This document shows positions 24,114 through 34,126 of a DNA stretch of 64,000 nt, piece by piece. The stretch spans positions 124,001 through 188,000 of the forward strand of contig NZ_VITA01000006.1 of NCBI RefSeq assembly GCF_007827695.1. Reading direction: 5' to 3'. Source of the stretch: Sinorhizobium medicae (GTDB taxonomy: Bacteria > Pseudomonadota > Alphaproteobacteria > Rhizobiales > Rhizobiaceae). A program made the position numbers and the translations under genes. The stretch's first letter is position 1, and each line of letters begins with the position of its first letter. The notes under the pieces are model-generated. The model was not told the origin of the DNA. It worked only from the letters and a program-made list of their open reading frames with translations, and did no database searches.

Positions 24114-25475
24114 TCAGGCAACGGCACTCGCCAGCGGTTGAGCCGCGGCGAAAGCCCGGTCGATCGATCCGGCCGCATCGCGTCCCATCGCAACGGCGGA
24201 AACGGTGAGATCCTCGCCGCCGAGCACGCAGTCGCCGCCGGCCCAGACCTTCTCCAGCGACGTGCGTCCTTCGGCATCGACGACGATGCGGCCGCTTTTC
24301 ATCCGAAGCGCGCCGAGGGCGGAGGCCTCGAAGGTCTGACCGATGGCCTTGAAGATCTGATCGGCGGCGAGGATGCCGGTCTCCCCGGTCGTCGTCAGCT
24401 TCCCGTTATCGAGCGTGGTGTAGTCGAGTTCGATGCCGGCGACCCTGCCGTCCTTGACCGCAATACGCTTCGGCTGCAGCCAGTGACGGATGGTGACGCC
24501 CTTGGACGCCGCGAGGTCCTGCTCGAATCCGGAGGCGTTCATATGCTCCTTGCCGCGGCGATAGCAGATCGTCACCTCCTCTGCGCCGAGCAGCTTTGCC
24601 TGCACGGCGGCATCGATCGCAGTCATGCCGCCGCCGAGCACCACGACGCGCCGGCCGACCGGAATGTCGGCCTTTGTCTTCGACTGGCGAAGTGCTGCGA
24701 TGAAATCGACGGCATCCTCTACGCCTTCGGCGTTCTCGCCTTCAATGCGAAGTGCGTTTACCCCTGCGAGGCCGAGGCCGAGAAAGACAGCGTCGAATTC
24801 GCCTGCCAGGTCGGCAAGAGAGAAGTCGCGGCCGAGCGCTTTGCCGTGACTGACCTCGATGCCGCCGATCGAAAGCACATAGTCGACTTCCTTCTGGGCG
24901 AAATCGTCGACCGCCTTATAGGCGGCAATGCCGTATTCGTTCAGGCCACCGGCCTTTTCGCGCGCATCGTAGATCACCACGTCATGGCCCTTCACGGCCA
25001 GCCGGTGCGCGCAGGCGAGCCCCGCGGGTCCGGCGCCAACGACCGCGACCCGGCGGCCGGTGCGGGCGGATCGCGTGTAGAACTGTTTGTTTTCCGTCAT
25101 CGCGATGTCGGAAGCATAGCGCTGCAGACGGCCGATTTCGACCGGCCGCTCCTCTGCCGTGTTGCGCACGCAGGCTTCTTCGCAGAGCGTTTCGGTGGGA
25201 CAGACGCGGGCGCACATTCCACCAAGTATGTTCTGATCGAAGATCGTCTTGGCCGAGCCGATGGGATTACCGGTCGCGATCTGCCGGATGAAGAGGGGGA
25301 TGTCTATGGCGGTGGGACAGGCCGTCATGCAGGGCGCGTCATGACAGAAGTAACAGCGATCCGCGGCGACCAGCGCCTCATGCCTGTCGAGAGGCGCGTG
25401 AAGGTCGGAAAAATTGGCTTCGTATTCGGCAAGCGGCAAGCGCCCGCCGAGAATCCCAGATTGAGTCGTTCCCAT
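24114..25475 (-). CDS. preT: NAD-dependent dihydropyrimidine dehydrogenase, subunit PreT
   Basis: A 453-residue FAD and iron-sulphur subunit that passes electrons from NAD(P)H to PreA. N-terminal Cys-rich segments (CYFCHDAPCMTACPTAIDIP and CARVCPTETLCEEACVR) hold two 4Fe-4S clusters. The FAD site is VAVVGAGPAGLACAHRLAV and the NAD site is VVVLGGGMTAIDAAVQA. The protein resembles the small subunit of glutamate synthase. It is first in the preT-preA operon and has a RutR-like operator 54 bases before its start; the SorC-type gene diverges from it. Confidence 0.95.
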   Translation of the reverse strand: MGTTQSGILGGRLPLAEYEANFSDLHAPLDRHEALVAADRCYFCHDAPCMTACPTAIDIPLFIRQIATGNPIGSAKTIFDQNILGGMCARVCPTETLCEEACVRNTAEERPVEIGRLQRYASDIAMTENKQFYTRSARTGRRVAVVGAGPAGLACAHRLAVKGHDVVIYDAREKAGGLNEYGIAAYKAVDDFAQKEVDYVLSIGGIEVSHGKALGRDFSLADLAGEFDAVFLGLGLAGVNALRIEGENAEGVEDAVDFIAALRQSKTKADIPVGRRVVVLGGGMTAIDAAVQAKLLGAEEVTICYRRGKEHMNASGFEQDLAASKGVTIRHWLQPKRIAVKDGRVAGIELDYTTLDNGKLTTTGETGILAADQIFKAIGQTFEASALGALRMKSGRIVVDAEGRTSLEKVWAGGDCVLGGEDLTVSAVAMGRDAAGSIDRAFAAAQPLASAVA

Positions 25476-25528
25476 TTTTGGCTCCCAATGTTTTCTCAGG
25501 ATGAAGGAACGGTAACACGCTTTATTTT

Positions 25529-25544
25529 TTTATCAAACGGTAAA
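25529..25544 (-). promoter_or_regulatory. RutR-like operator before preT
   Basis: On the minus strand TTTACCGTTTGATAAA shares 13 of 16 positions with the site at 17881-17896. It lies 54 bases before the preT ATG, next to an AT-rich stretch suited to a promoter. Confidence 0.55.
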
Positions 25545-25674
25545 AGTTTCTTCCCGGTGGGCGCAAAGCCCGGGAAAATCCGACCTTGCCGAAGGTATTT
25601 AAGCCCGATTGCACCTCCCGTTTGACAGCGCACCGGAAATGGTGGCAGCAAATCAAGGGGAAGGGAGGCGGTCG

Positions 25675-26628
25675 ATGGCACGCAAGGCGGAAGGCAACAA
25701 CAGGCTCGACGATGCGGCCCGTGCGGGCTGGCTCTATTACGTCGCCGGCCGGACGCAGGACGAGATAGCGTCTGTCATGGGGATTTCGCGACAATCGGCG
25801 CAACGGCTCGTCTCGCTTGCCATGGCCGAGCGGCTGATCAAGGTACGTCTGGACCATCCGATCGCCGCCTGCCTGGAAATGGCTGCGCGTCTTAAGGAGA
25901 AATACGACCTCAGACATGTCGACGTCGTACCGAGCGACCCCGGTTCCCAATCGTCGACCGTCGGCATCGCCGAGGCGGCAGCGGCGGAAATCGAGCGCTG
26001 GCTGAAATCGACCGACCCGGTGGTGCTGGCGATCGGCACGGGCCGGACGCTGAAGGCGACGATCGATCAACTGCCTTCGATGGAATGCCCCCAGCACCGC
26101 ATCGTTTCCCTTACCGGCAACATCCGGCTCGACGGCTCCGCAGCCTATTATAACGTCATCTTCAGCATGGCGGACACGATCAAGGCACGGCACTTCCCGA
26201 TGCCTTTGCCCGTTCTCGTCTCCTCACCGGAAGAACGGAAGGTCCTGCACAAGCAGAGCCTGGTGCAAATCGCCCTGGAGCTCGGCGCCGAGGCTGACGC
26301 CGCCTTCGTGGGCGTCGGCGAACTCGGGCTCGACGCGCCGCTTTGCGAAGATGGTTTCCTGGCGCGCGACGAGATGAACAGGTTGATGGCCGCGGGCGCT
26401 GCCGGCGAAATCTGCGGCTGGATGTTCGACCACGAAGGCGTGCTTCTTCAAGACAGCATCAATGAGCGTGTCGCCTCCGTTCCCCTGCCGCCGCGCGACC
26501 GCGCCTCGGTCATCGGCATCGCCAAAGGCAGGCGCAAATACGGGGCCTTGCGCGCCGCACTCCAAGGCAGGATCATCAACGGTCTCGTCACCGACGAGGC
26601 TACGGCCGATTATCTGCTCCGAGTCTGA
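25675..26628 (+). CDS. SorC/DeoR-type sugar-responsive transcriptional regulator
   Basis: A 317-residue regulator of the SorC family: an N-terminal helix-turn-helix (RTQDEIASVMGISRQSAQRL) and a large sugar-phosphate-isomerase-like effector domain (VLAIGTGRTLKATIDQLP, ADAAFVGVGELGLDAPL, AAGAAGEICGWMFDHEG). GGGAGG lies 7 bases before the ATG at 25675; the open frame upstream lacks a good ribosome site. It precedes the smo operon by 160 bases in the same direction and is its likely regulator, with a sugar or sugar phosphate as effector. The other side is divergent from preT. Confidence 0.9.
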   Translation: MARKAEGNNRLDDAARAGWLYYVAGRTQDEIASVMGISRQSAQRLVSLAMAERLIKVRLDHPIAACLEMAARLKEKYDLRHVDVVPSDPGSQSSTVGIAEAAAAEIERWLKSTDPVVLAIGTGRTLKATIDQLPSMECPQHRIVSLTGNIRLDGSAAYYNVIFSMADTIKARHFPMPLPVLVSSPEERKVLHKQSLVQIALELGAEADAAFVGVGELGLDAPLCEDGFLARDEMNRLMAAGAAGEICGWMFDHEGVLLQDSINERVASVPLPPRDRASVIGIAKGRRKYGALRAALQGRIINGLVTDEATADYLLRV

Positions 26629-26734
26629 GCCTGCCTTTTCCGGTCTCCCTTAAAAAATGCATAGCTAAAACACCTTCTTAGCCGTTGCCCCGCATCGGGG
26701 TGAAAATTGCGGATTGACATTTAGGGTCATTCGG

Positions 26735-26748
26735 TGAGTAATTGCTCA
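26735..26748 (+). promoter_or_regulatory. Candidate operator of the smo operon
   Basis: TGAGTAATTGCTCA is a near-perfect palindrome (12 of 14 bases) with a second ATGCTCATT half-site 11 bases downstream. TTGACA at 26714-26719 could be a -35 element. It is the obvious site for the SorC-type regulator encoded just upstream. Confidence 0.5.
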
Positions 26749-26787
26749 CGAGCGAGGCAAATGCTCATTTCTTCTGGGAGGAAGTCG

Positions 26788-28113
26788 ATGAACTTGAGAA
26801 CTTTCCTGCTGGGCACGTGCTCGGCAGCCGCACTGGCCGGCTTGACTCACGCGGGCTGGGCCCAAGCGGAGACCCTGACCATTGCCACCGTGAACAATGG
26901 CGACATGATCCGGATGCAGAAGCTGACGGACGATTTCACGTCGAAGAACCCGGACATCCAACTCGAGTGGGTCACTCTTGAGGAAAACGTCCTGCGCCAG
27001 CGCGTCACGACGGACATTGCGACCAAGGGCGGTCAGTACGACATCATGACGATCGGCACCTATGAAGTGCCGATCTGGGCGAAACAGGGCTGGCTCCTGC
27101 CTCTGGACAATCTCGGCCCCGAATACGACGTAGACGACCTTCTGCCGGCGATCCGCAGCGGCCTGACCATCGATGGCAAGCTTTATGCCGCGCCCTTCTA
27201 CGGCGAAAGCTCGATGGTCATGTATCGCAAGGACCTGTTCGAGAAGGCGGGTCTCACCATGCCCGATGCGCCGACCTGGGAATTCGTTGCCGAAGCGGCT
27301 CGCAAGATCACCGACAAGAGCAACGAGATCTACGGCATCTGCCTTCGCGGAAAGGCTGGATGGGGCGAGAACATGGCCTTCCTGACGGCCACGGCAAACG
27401 CCTTTGGCGCCCGCTGGTTCGATGAGAACTGGAAGCCGCAATTCGATCAGCCGGAGTGGAAGAACGCTCTCGACTTCTACGTCAAGCTGATGAATGACGC
27501 CGGCCCCCCCGGTGCCTCGTCCAACGGCTTCAACGAAAACCTGTCGCTGTTCCAGACCGGCAAGTGCGGGATGTGGATCGACGCGACCGTCGCCGCCTCC
27601 TTCGTCACAAATCCGAAGGAGTCGACTGTCGCCGACAAGGTTGGTTTCGCGCTCGCTCCCGATACCGGCCTCGGAAAGCGCGGCAACTGGCTCTGGGCCT
27701 GGAACCTCGCGGTTCCGGCGGGCACGCAGAAGGCCGAAGCGGCGCAGAAGTTCATCGCCTGGGCAACGGGCAAGGAATATCTGAATCTGGTTGCCGAGAA
27801 GGAGGGCTGGGCGAATGTTCCTCCCGGCACCCGCATCTCTCTCTATGAGAACCCGGAATACCAGAAGGCGGCGCCCTTCGCGAAGATGACGCTGGACTCG
27901 ATCAATGCGGCCGACCCGAAGAACCCGGCGGTGAAGCCGGTGCCATATGTCGGCGTTCAGTTCGTGGCGATCCCGGAATTCCAGGGCCTCGGCACGGCGG
28001 TCGGGCAGGTATTCTCGGCAGCTTTGGCCGGCCAGATGAGCGTCGACCAGGCACTCGCGAGCGCACAGCAGCTGTCGACCCGCGAAATGACCAAGGCCGG
28101 CTACATCAAGTGA
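26788..28113 (+). CDS. smoE: Sorbitol/mannitol ABC transporter substrate-binding protein
   Basis: A 441-residue periplasmic binding protein of the CUT1 family. The signal peptide is FLLGTCSAAALAGLTHAGWAQA, cut near residue 27. The mature protein shows the solute-binding hallmark ENVLRQRVTTDIATKGGQYDI, then PLPLDNLGPEY-like and MVMYRKDLFEKAGLTMPDAP segments. The start at 26788 follows GGGAGGAAG. It heads the smoEFGK operon; smoS and mtlK downstream identify D-sorbitol, D-mannitol and D-arabitol as the expected cargo. A long hairpin between it and smoF probably keeps the binding protein mRNA in excess. Confidence 0.94.
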   Translation: MNLRTFLLGTCSAAALAGLTHAGWAQAETLTIATVNNGDMIRMQKLTDDFTSKNPDIQLEWVTLEENVLRQRVTTDIATKGGQYDIMTIGTYEVPIWAKQGWLLPLDNLGPEYDVDDLLPAIRSGLTIDGKLYAAPFYGESSMVMYRKDLFEKAGLTMPDAPTWEFVAEAARKITDKSNEIYGICLRGKAGWGENMAFLTATANAFGARWFDENWKPQFDQPEWKNALDFYVKLMNDAGPPGASSNGFNENLSLFQTGKCGMWIDATVAASFVTNPKESTVADKVGFALAPDTGLGKRGNWLWAWNLAVPAGTQKAEAAQKFIAWATGKEYLNLVAEKEGWANVPPGTRISLYENPEYQKAAPFAKMTLDSINAADPKNPAVKPVPYVGVQFVAIPEFQGLGTAVGQVFSAALAGQMSVDQALASAQQLSTREMTKAGYIK

Positions 28114-28165
28114 GCTCCCAAGGAGCCGGGGCTCCCGCTGGAAACAGCTGCCCTCCGGCTACCTC

Positions 28166-28219
28166 CAGAGCGGGACGGGGAAAGGGGCCATACCTGCCTT
28201 CGATCCGCGTTCCGCTCTG
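28166..28219 (+). promoter_or_regulatory. Intercistronic hairpin between smoE and smoF
   Basis: CAGAGCGGGACG pairs with CGTTCCGCTCTG (11 of 12, plus a G-T pair) around a 30-base loop. A smaller GGAGC-CGGG-GCTCC hairpin sits at 28122-28135. No T run follows, so partial termination or 3' mRNA protection of smoE is more likely than a full stop. Confidence 0.55.
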
Positions 28220-28305
28220 ACTTTTCCGATTTAATCGGCTGCGCGTTTGGAACGGCGATGCGTGTGCCTTTCTCCGAACCGCGTCGACTTCACACGGGGG
28301 ACGCC

Positions 28306-29178
28306 ATGGCGACCTTGCACACCCGCTCCGCTGCGCGCCTGATGATCGCGCCTTCGGTGCTTCTGCTTCTGGCCTGGATGATCGTGCCACTGGCCATGAC
28401 GCTTTATTTCTCGCTGCTGCGCTACAATCTGCTGATGCCGGGAATGGAGGAGTTCGCAGGGCTCACCAACTACACCTATTTTCTGACCGACCCGGCCTTC
28501 TTCCAGGCGATCTTCAACACGCTCGCGATCGTTCTCGGCGTGCTCTTCATTACCGTGGTGGGCGGTACCGCACTGGCCCTTCTTCTCGACCAGCCGATGT
28601 TCGGTCAGGGAATCGTGCGCATCCTGGTGATCGCTCCTTTCCTGATCATGCCGACGGTGGCGGCGCTGGTGTGGAAGAACATGTTCATGAATCCCGTGAA
28701 CGGGCTCTTTGCCTGGCTTGCCAAGCTCCTGGGATTGCAGCCCTTCGATTTCCTCGCCAATGCGCCACTGCTTTCGATCATCCTGATCGTTGCCTGGCAA
28801 TGGCTGCCTTTTGCCACGCTCATTCTGCTGACGGCATTGCAGTCACTCGACGAGGAGCAAAAGGAGGCAGCGCAGATGGACGGTGCCGGCGCCGTGAGCC
28901 GCTTCATCTACCTCGTCCTGCCGCATCTCTCCCGTGCGATCACGGTGGTCATCCTGATCCAGACGATCTTTCTGCTGTCGGTCTTCGCCGAAATTCTCGT
29001 CACCACCAATGGCGGTCCGGGTACGCAGAGCACGAACCTGACATTCCTCGTCTACGCCCAGGCTCTTCTGCAGTTCGATGTGGGCGGCGCCTCGGCGGGC
29101 GGGATCATCGCGGTCATTCTCGCCAATATCGTCGCATTCTTCCTGATGCGCATGATCGGCAAGACGCTGGAGGCCTGA
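28306..29178 (+). CDS. smoF: Sorbitol/mannitol ABC transporter permease
   Basis: A 290-residue CUT1-type permease (MalF-like). Six hydrophobic helices are clear, the first LMIAPSVLLLLAWMIVPLAM. The EAA coupling loop is EEQKEAAQMDGAGAVSRFIY. The frame opens earlier at 28258, but the ATG at 28306 after GGGGG matches the family start. It partners smoG, whose ATG follows its stop by 5 bases. Confidence 0.92.
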   Translation: MATLHTRSAARLMIAPSVLLLLAWMIVPLAMTLYFSLLRYNLLMPGMEEFAGLTNYTYFLTDPAFFQAIFNTLAIVLGVLFITVVGGTALALLLDQPMFGQGIVRILVIAPFLIMPTVAALVWKNMFMNPVNGLFAWLAKLLGLQPFDFLANAPLLSIILIVAWQWLPFATLILLTALQSLDEEQKEAAQMDGAGAVSRFIYLVLPHLSRAITVVILIQTIFLLSVFAEILVTTNGGPGTQSTNLTFLVYAQALLQFDVGGASAGGIIAVILANIVAFFLMRMIGKTLEA

Positions 29179-29183
29179 TAGTC

Positions 29184-30014
29184 ATGGCACGCAATGTTTC
29201 CACCGGGCGGAAGCTCATTACCACCGTGGTGGCCTGGACGATCGGAATCCTCATCTTTTTCCCGATCCTCTGGACATTCCTGACGAGCTTCAAGACGGAA
29301 GCCCAGGCGATTGCTTCGCCGCCGGTCTTCCTCTTCTTCGACTGGACGACCGAAAACTATGCCGAGGTGCAGAGCCGGTCGGACTATCTGAAGCACTTCA
29401 TGAATTCGGTGATCGTTTCCTTCGGCTCGACGCTGCTGGGCCTGCTGATCGCGATCCCCTCGGCCTGGGCGATGGCATTCTCGCCGACGAAGCGCACCAA
29501 GGACGTGCTGATGTGGATGCTCTCCACAAAGATGATGCCGCCCGTCGGCGTGCTGGTGCCGATGTATCTGATATTCCGCAACTGGGGCCTGCTCGACACA
29601 CGGACGGGATTGGTGATCGTGCTGACGCTGATCAATCTGCCGATCATCATCTGGATGCTCTACACCTATTTCAAGGAGATTCCGGGAGAAATCCTCGAAG
29701 CGGCGCGTATGGACGGCGCATCGCTCTCCAAGGAGATCATCTATGTGCTGACGCCGATGGCGATCCCGGGGATCGCCTCGACGCTGCTCCTCAACATCAT
29801 CCTTGCCTGGAACGAGGCGTTCTGGACCCTGAACCTGAGTGCTGCGAAGGCGGCACCGCTCACCGCCTTCATCGCCTCCTATTCGAGCCCTGAAGGACTC
29901 TTCTATGCGAAGCTCTCGGCGGCCTCGACGATGGCGATCGCCCCCATCCTCATTCTCGGCTGGTTCTCGCAAAAACAGCTCGTACGCGGTCTCACTTTCG
30001 GCGCGGTCAAATAG
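29184..30014 (+). CDS. smoG: Sorbitol/mannitol ABC transporter permease
   Basis: A 276-residue MalG-like permease with six hydrophobic helices, starting GRKLITTVVAWTIGILIFFP. The coupling loop is GEILEAARMDGASLSKEI, the usual EAA-x3-G layout. The protein ends TFGAVK, and its last codons lie in a 17-bp perfect tandem duplication that runs past the stop. It forms the membrane channel with smoF. Confidence 0.92.
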   Translation: MARNVSTGRKLITTVVAWTIGILIFFPILWTFLTSFKTEAQAIASPPVFLFFDWTTENYAEVQSRSDYLKHFMNSVIVSFGSTLLGLLIAIPSAWAMAFSPTKRTKDVLMWMLSTKMMPPVGVLVPMYLIFRNWGLLDTRTGLVIVLTLINLPIIIWMLYTYFKEIPGEILEAARMDGASLSKEIIYVLTPMAIPGIASTLLLNIILAWNEAFWTLNLSAAKAAPLTAFIASYSSPEGLFYAKLSAASTMAIAPILILGWFSQKQLVRGLTFGAVK

Positions 30015-30037
30015 GGGCGGCGGTCAAATAGGGGCGG
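30004..30037 (+). repeat. 17-bp perfect tandem duplication over the smoG stop codon
   Basis: CGGTCAAATAGGGGCGG occurs twice head to tail at 30004-30020 and 30021-30037. The first copy contains the smoG stop TAG; the second lies in the spacer before smoK. A third, partial CGGTTCAATTAAGGG follows. Confidence 0.9.
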
Positions 30038-30061
30038 CGCGGTTCAATTAAGGGTAACACC

Positions 30062-31059
<998 letters not shown>

Positions 31060-31063
<4 letters not shown>

Positions 31064-31833
31064 AACGTCTCGAAGGCAAGAGTGCGCTGATCACCGGATC
31101 GGCCCGGGGAATTGGCCGCGCTTTCGCAGAGGCCTATGTGCGCGAGGGTGCCATGGTCGCGATCGCCGATATCAATATCGAGCGTGCAAGGCAGGCTGCG
31201 GCGGAAATCGGAGCGGCGGCCTATGCGGTCGAAATGGACGTGACCCGGCAGGACGCCATCGATGCGGCGATCGCGCAGACTGTCGGACATGCCGGTGGGC
31301 TCGATATCCTCGTCAACAATGCGGCGCTCTTCGATCTGGCTCCCATCGCGGACATAACCCGCGAGAGCTATGACAAGCTGTTCTCGATCAATGTCGCCGG
31401 AACGCTCTTCACGCTGCAGGCTGCCGCCAGGCAGATGATCGCGCAGGGCAGGGGTGGAAAGATCATCAACATGGCGAGCCAGGCCGGCCGGCGCGGGGAG
31501 GCTCTGGTGGCTATCTACTGCGCTACCAAGGCGGCAGTCATCAGCCTCACGCAGTCGGCCGGACTGGATCTCATCAGGCACCGCATCAACGTCAATGCCA
31601 TCGCTCCGGGGGTCGTCGACGGCGAGCACTGGGAGGGCGTCGACGCGCTGTTCGCAAGGTATGAAAACCGTCCGCGCGGCGAGAAGAAGCGGCTGGTCGG
31701 CGAGGCCGTGCCCTACGGGCGCATGGGAACGGCGGAGGACCTGACCGGCATGGCGATCTTTCTCGCCTCGTCCGAAAGCGACTACGTTGTCGCTCAGACC
31801 TACAACGTCGACGGCGGCAACTGGATGAGCTGA
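31060..31833 (+). CDS. smoS: Sorbitol dehydrogenase (short-chain dehydrogenase)
   Basis: A 257-residue SDR that oxidises D-sorbitol to D-fructose, and in relatives galactitol to tagatose, with NAD. The cofactor site is [20 protein letters not shown]; the NNAA motif is [12 protein letters not shown]; catalytic Ser at [12 protein letters not shown] and Tyr-x3-Lys in [11 protein letters not shown]. An Asp after the second strand (IADINIERA) favours NAD. Position in smoEFGK-smoS-mtlK strongly supports the substrate. Confidence 0.93.
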
Positions 31834-31861
31834 GACGCGGGTTCTCGAAAGGAACAACAGG

Positions 31862-33346
31862 ATGACGACCAAACTCTCGCTTGCCACGCTCGATGCGGTC
31901 AGGGCCAAGGCTGGCATTCCGAATTATGGCCGGCACGATCTCAGGGCCGGCATCGTTCATTTCGGCGTCGGAAACTTTCATCGCGCCCATCAGGCGGTTT
32001 ATCTCGACGATCTCTTCAACATGGGACGCGACCGGGATTGGGCGATTATCGGCGCGGGTGTCCTTCCATCGGACAGGATCATGCGCGACAAGCTCGAGGC
32101 GCAGGACTTCCTGACGACGGTGGTGGAGCAGGACAACAACCGGACGGGCGCACATGTCACGGGGGCCATGATCGCTTATCTCGAGCCGGGTGACGTGCCG
32201 GCGATCGTGGCGCAACTCGCGAGCCCCTTAATCCGCATCGTTTCCTTGACCATCACCGAAGGCGGCTATTTCATCGATCCAGCTTCCGGGGTCTTCGACC
32301 CTGCCCATCCGGCTATCGCCGAGGATGCGCGAAACCCACTGGCGCCGAAAACCGTCTTCGGTCTTATCCTTGCCGGGCTCGCCGAACGGAGAGCCAAGGG
32401 CATTCCGCCGTTTACGATCATGTCCTGCGACAACATCCCCGGAAACGGCGAAGTCACCCACGCTGCCGTTTCCGGCCTTGCGCGCCTGTCGGATCCTGGC
32501 TTCGCGGATTGGATCGACGCCAATGTCGCCTTTCCCAATGGCATGGTCGATCGCATCACGCCTGCAACCGGCACGCGCGAGATCGGCATCGTTGCGTCGG
32601 AATACGGGATCGACGATGCCTGGCCGGTCTTCTGCGAGGAGTTCAAGCAATGGGTGCTGGAGGACCGCTTCCCGCAGGGTCGCCCGGCGCTCGAAGAGGT
32701 CGGCGTGCAGTTCGTCCCCGATGTGGCGCCGTACGAGCACATGAAGATACGCATTCTCAACGGCGGCCATGCTGCCATCGCCTATCCGGCGGCATTGCTC
32801 GACATACACTTCGTCCATGAGGCGATGGCGGAACCGCTGATCCGCGCTTTCCTGGAGAAACTGGAGCATGAAGAGATCATCCCCGTCATTCCGCCGGTTC
32901 CGGACACGGATCTGAGGGAGTATTACAAGCTCATCGAAACGCGTTTTTCAAACCCGAAGATCGGTGACACGGTTGCTCGGCTGGCGCAGGACGGATCGAA
33001 CCGGCAGCCGAAATTCATCCTGCCATCGACGGCGGACCGCCTGCGCCGCGGCGACGACGTCGTCGGTCTGTCGCTGGTCTCGGCGCTGTGGTGCCGCTAC
33101 CTCGCCGGAAAATCCGACAGCGGCAGGGAGATCCTGTTCAACGACCCAAATTCGGACCGGCTGCATGCCGCTGCGCTTTTGGCAAAGGACGACCCCATGG
33201 AATTCCTCGCGCTTTCCGATATTTTCGGCGATGTCGCGCAATCCGATCTTTTCCGTCGCCGATTTTCCCACGCCTTGAAAACACTTTGGGAAAAAGGTAC
33301 GCGCCAAACGCTCCAGGTCTATCTGGACGGAAAGCTCGGGGAATGA
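31862..33346 (+). CDS. mtlK: Mannitol 2-dehydrogenase
   Basis: A 494-residue polyol-specific long-chain dehydrogenase that oxidises D-mannitol to D-fructose and D-arabitol to D-xylulose with NAD. The N-terminal Rossmann part contains IVHFGVGNFHRAHQAVYLDD; the catalytic Lys-x4-Asn-x2-His is in HMKIRILNGGHAAIAYP, as in Pseudomonas mannitol dehydrogenase. No quaternary zinc site is expected in this family. AAAGGAAC precedes the ATG. The stop overlaps the start of the HAD gene by 4 bases. Confidence 0.95.
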   Translation: MTTKLSLATLDAVRAKAGIPNYGRHDLRAGIVHFGVGNFHRAHQAVYLDDLFNMGRDRDWAIIGAGVLPSDRIMRDKLEAQDFLTTVVEQDNNRTGAHVTGAMIAYLEPGDVPAIVAQLASPLIRIVSLTITEGGYFIDPASGVFDPAHPAIAEDARNPLAPKTVFGLILAGLAERRAKGIPPFTIMSCDNIPGNGEVTHAAVSGLARLSDPGFADWIDANVAFPNGMVDRITPATGTREIGIVASEYGIDDAWPVFCEEFKQWVLEDRFPQGRPALEEVGVQFVPDVAPYEHMKIRILNGGHAAIAYPAALLDIHFVHEAMAEPLIRAFLEKLEHEEIIPVIPPVPDTDLREYYKLIETRFSNPKIGDTVARLAQDGSNRQPKFILPSTADRLRRGDDVVGLSLVSALWCRYLAGKSDSGREILFNDPNSDRLHAAALLAKDDPMEFLALSDIFGDVAQSDLFRRRFSHALKTLWEKGTRQTLQVYLDGKLGE

Positions 33347-34017
33347 CGATGGCGGGGAGCACCTCGAAGCTGGTGATTTTCGATTGTGATGGCGTGTTGG
33401 TGGACAGCGAGCCGATTTCGCTTGAGGTTCTTGTGGAAGCGCTGGCGGCCGCCGGCGTTGCGATGACGACGGAGGAGGCGAGCGAGCGCTTCCTTGGCCG
33501 CAGCCTCAAGACCATGTCGGCCATCCTGCATGAAGAACACGGGCTTGCGACCGACGAGGCTTTTCTCGAGGGGATGCGGACCCGGCTCTATGCGCGCTTT
33601 CGCGAGGAATTGAGGCCCGTCGCCGGCATACGCGAGGCGGTCGAACGGCTGGGGACCGCCCATTGTGTGGCTTCGTCGAGCCAGCCTGAGCGCATTCGTC
33701 TTTCGCTGACGGTGACGGGGCTCATCGATCTTTTTGAGCCAAGTATTTTCAGCGCCAGCATGGTGTCACGCGGCAAGCCGGCGCCCGACCTTTTCCTGCA
33801 TGCAAGTGCCGAGATGGGGTACGATCCGTCCGACTGCGTCGTCGTCGAAGACAGCCCGGCGGGCATCGAGGCCGCAAAGGCCGCGGGCATGCGGGTCTTC
33901 GCATTTGCGGGGGCCAGCCATGCGCGAAACGAGCGTCATCGGCGGGTGCTTGCCAGTCTTGACCCCGACGTGCTGTTTGACGACATGCATGAATTGATAC
34001 AGTTTGTGCGGCAATAG
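33343..34017 (+). CDS. HAD-superfamily phosphatase/phosphoglucomutase-like hydrolase
   Basis: A 224-residue subclass-I HAD protein. Motif I is FDCDGVLVDSE with the nucleophile Asp; motif II is ASSSQPER; motif III is GKPAPDLFLHA; motif IV is VVVEDSPAGIEAAKAAG. The helical cap after motif I matches beta-phosphoglucomutase and sugar-phosphate phosphatases. The start overlaps the mtlK stop (ATGA), so it is the last gene of the smo operon. It may dephosphorylate a sugar phosphate formed by side reactions of polyol catabolism; the substrate is unknown. Confidence 0.88.
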   Translation: MTMAGSTSKLVIFDCDGVLVDSEPISLEVLVEALAAAGVAMTTEEASERFLGRSLKTMSAILHEEHGLATDEAFLEGMRTRLYARFREELRPVAGIREAVERLGTAHCVASSSQPERIRLSLTVTGLIDLFEPSIFSASMVSRGKPAPDLFLHASAEMGYDPSDCVVVEDSPAGIEAAKAAGMRVFAFAGASHARNERHRRVLASLDPDVLFDDMHELIQFVRQ

Positions 34018-34126
34018 AACACTTGCGGGAAAGAATGCTTGCGGGAAAAACGTGTGACGGTTTTCCGGTCGCACCGTTTCTTCGGCGGCAATTCATCACC
34101 TTTTTTCGGGACGGGGGCATCCATTG

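Noticed and set aside
22758-25625. A 955-codon open frame on the plus strand
   Set aside because: It lies antisense to preA and preT in a GC-rich codon phase. Its translation is rich in Arg, Asp and His with no domain, and the minus-strand proteins are clearly real.
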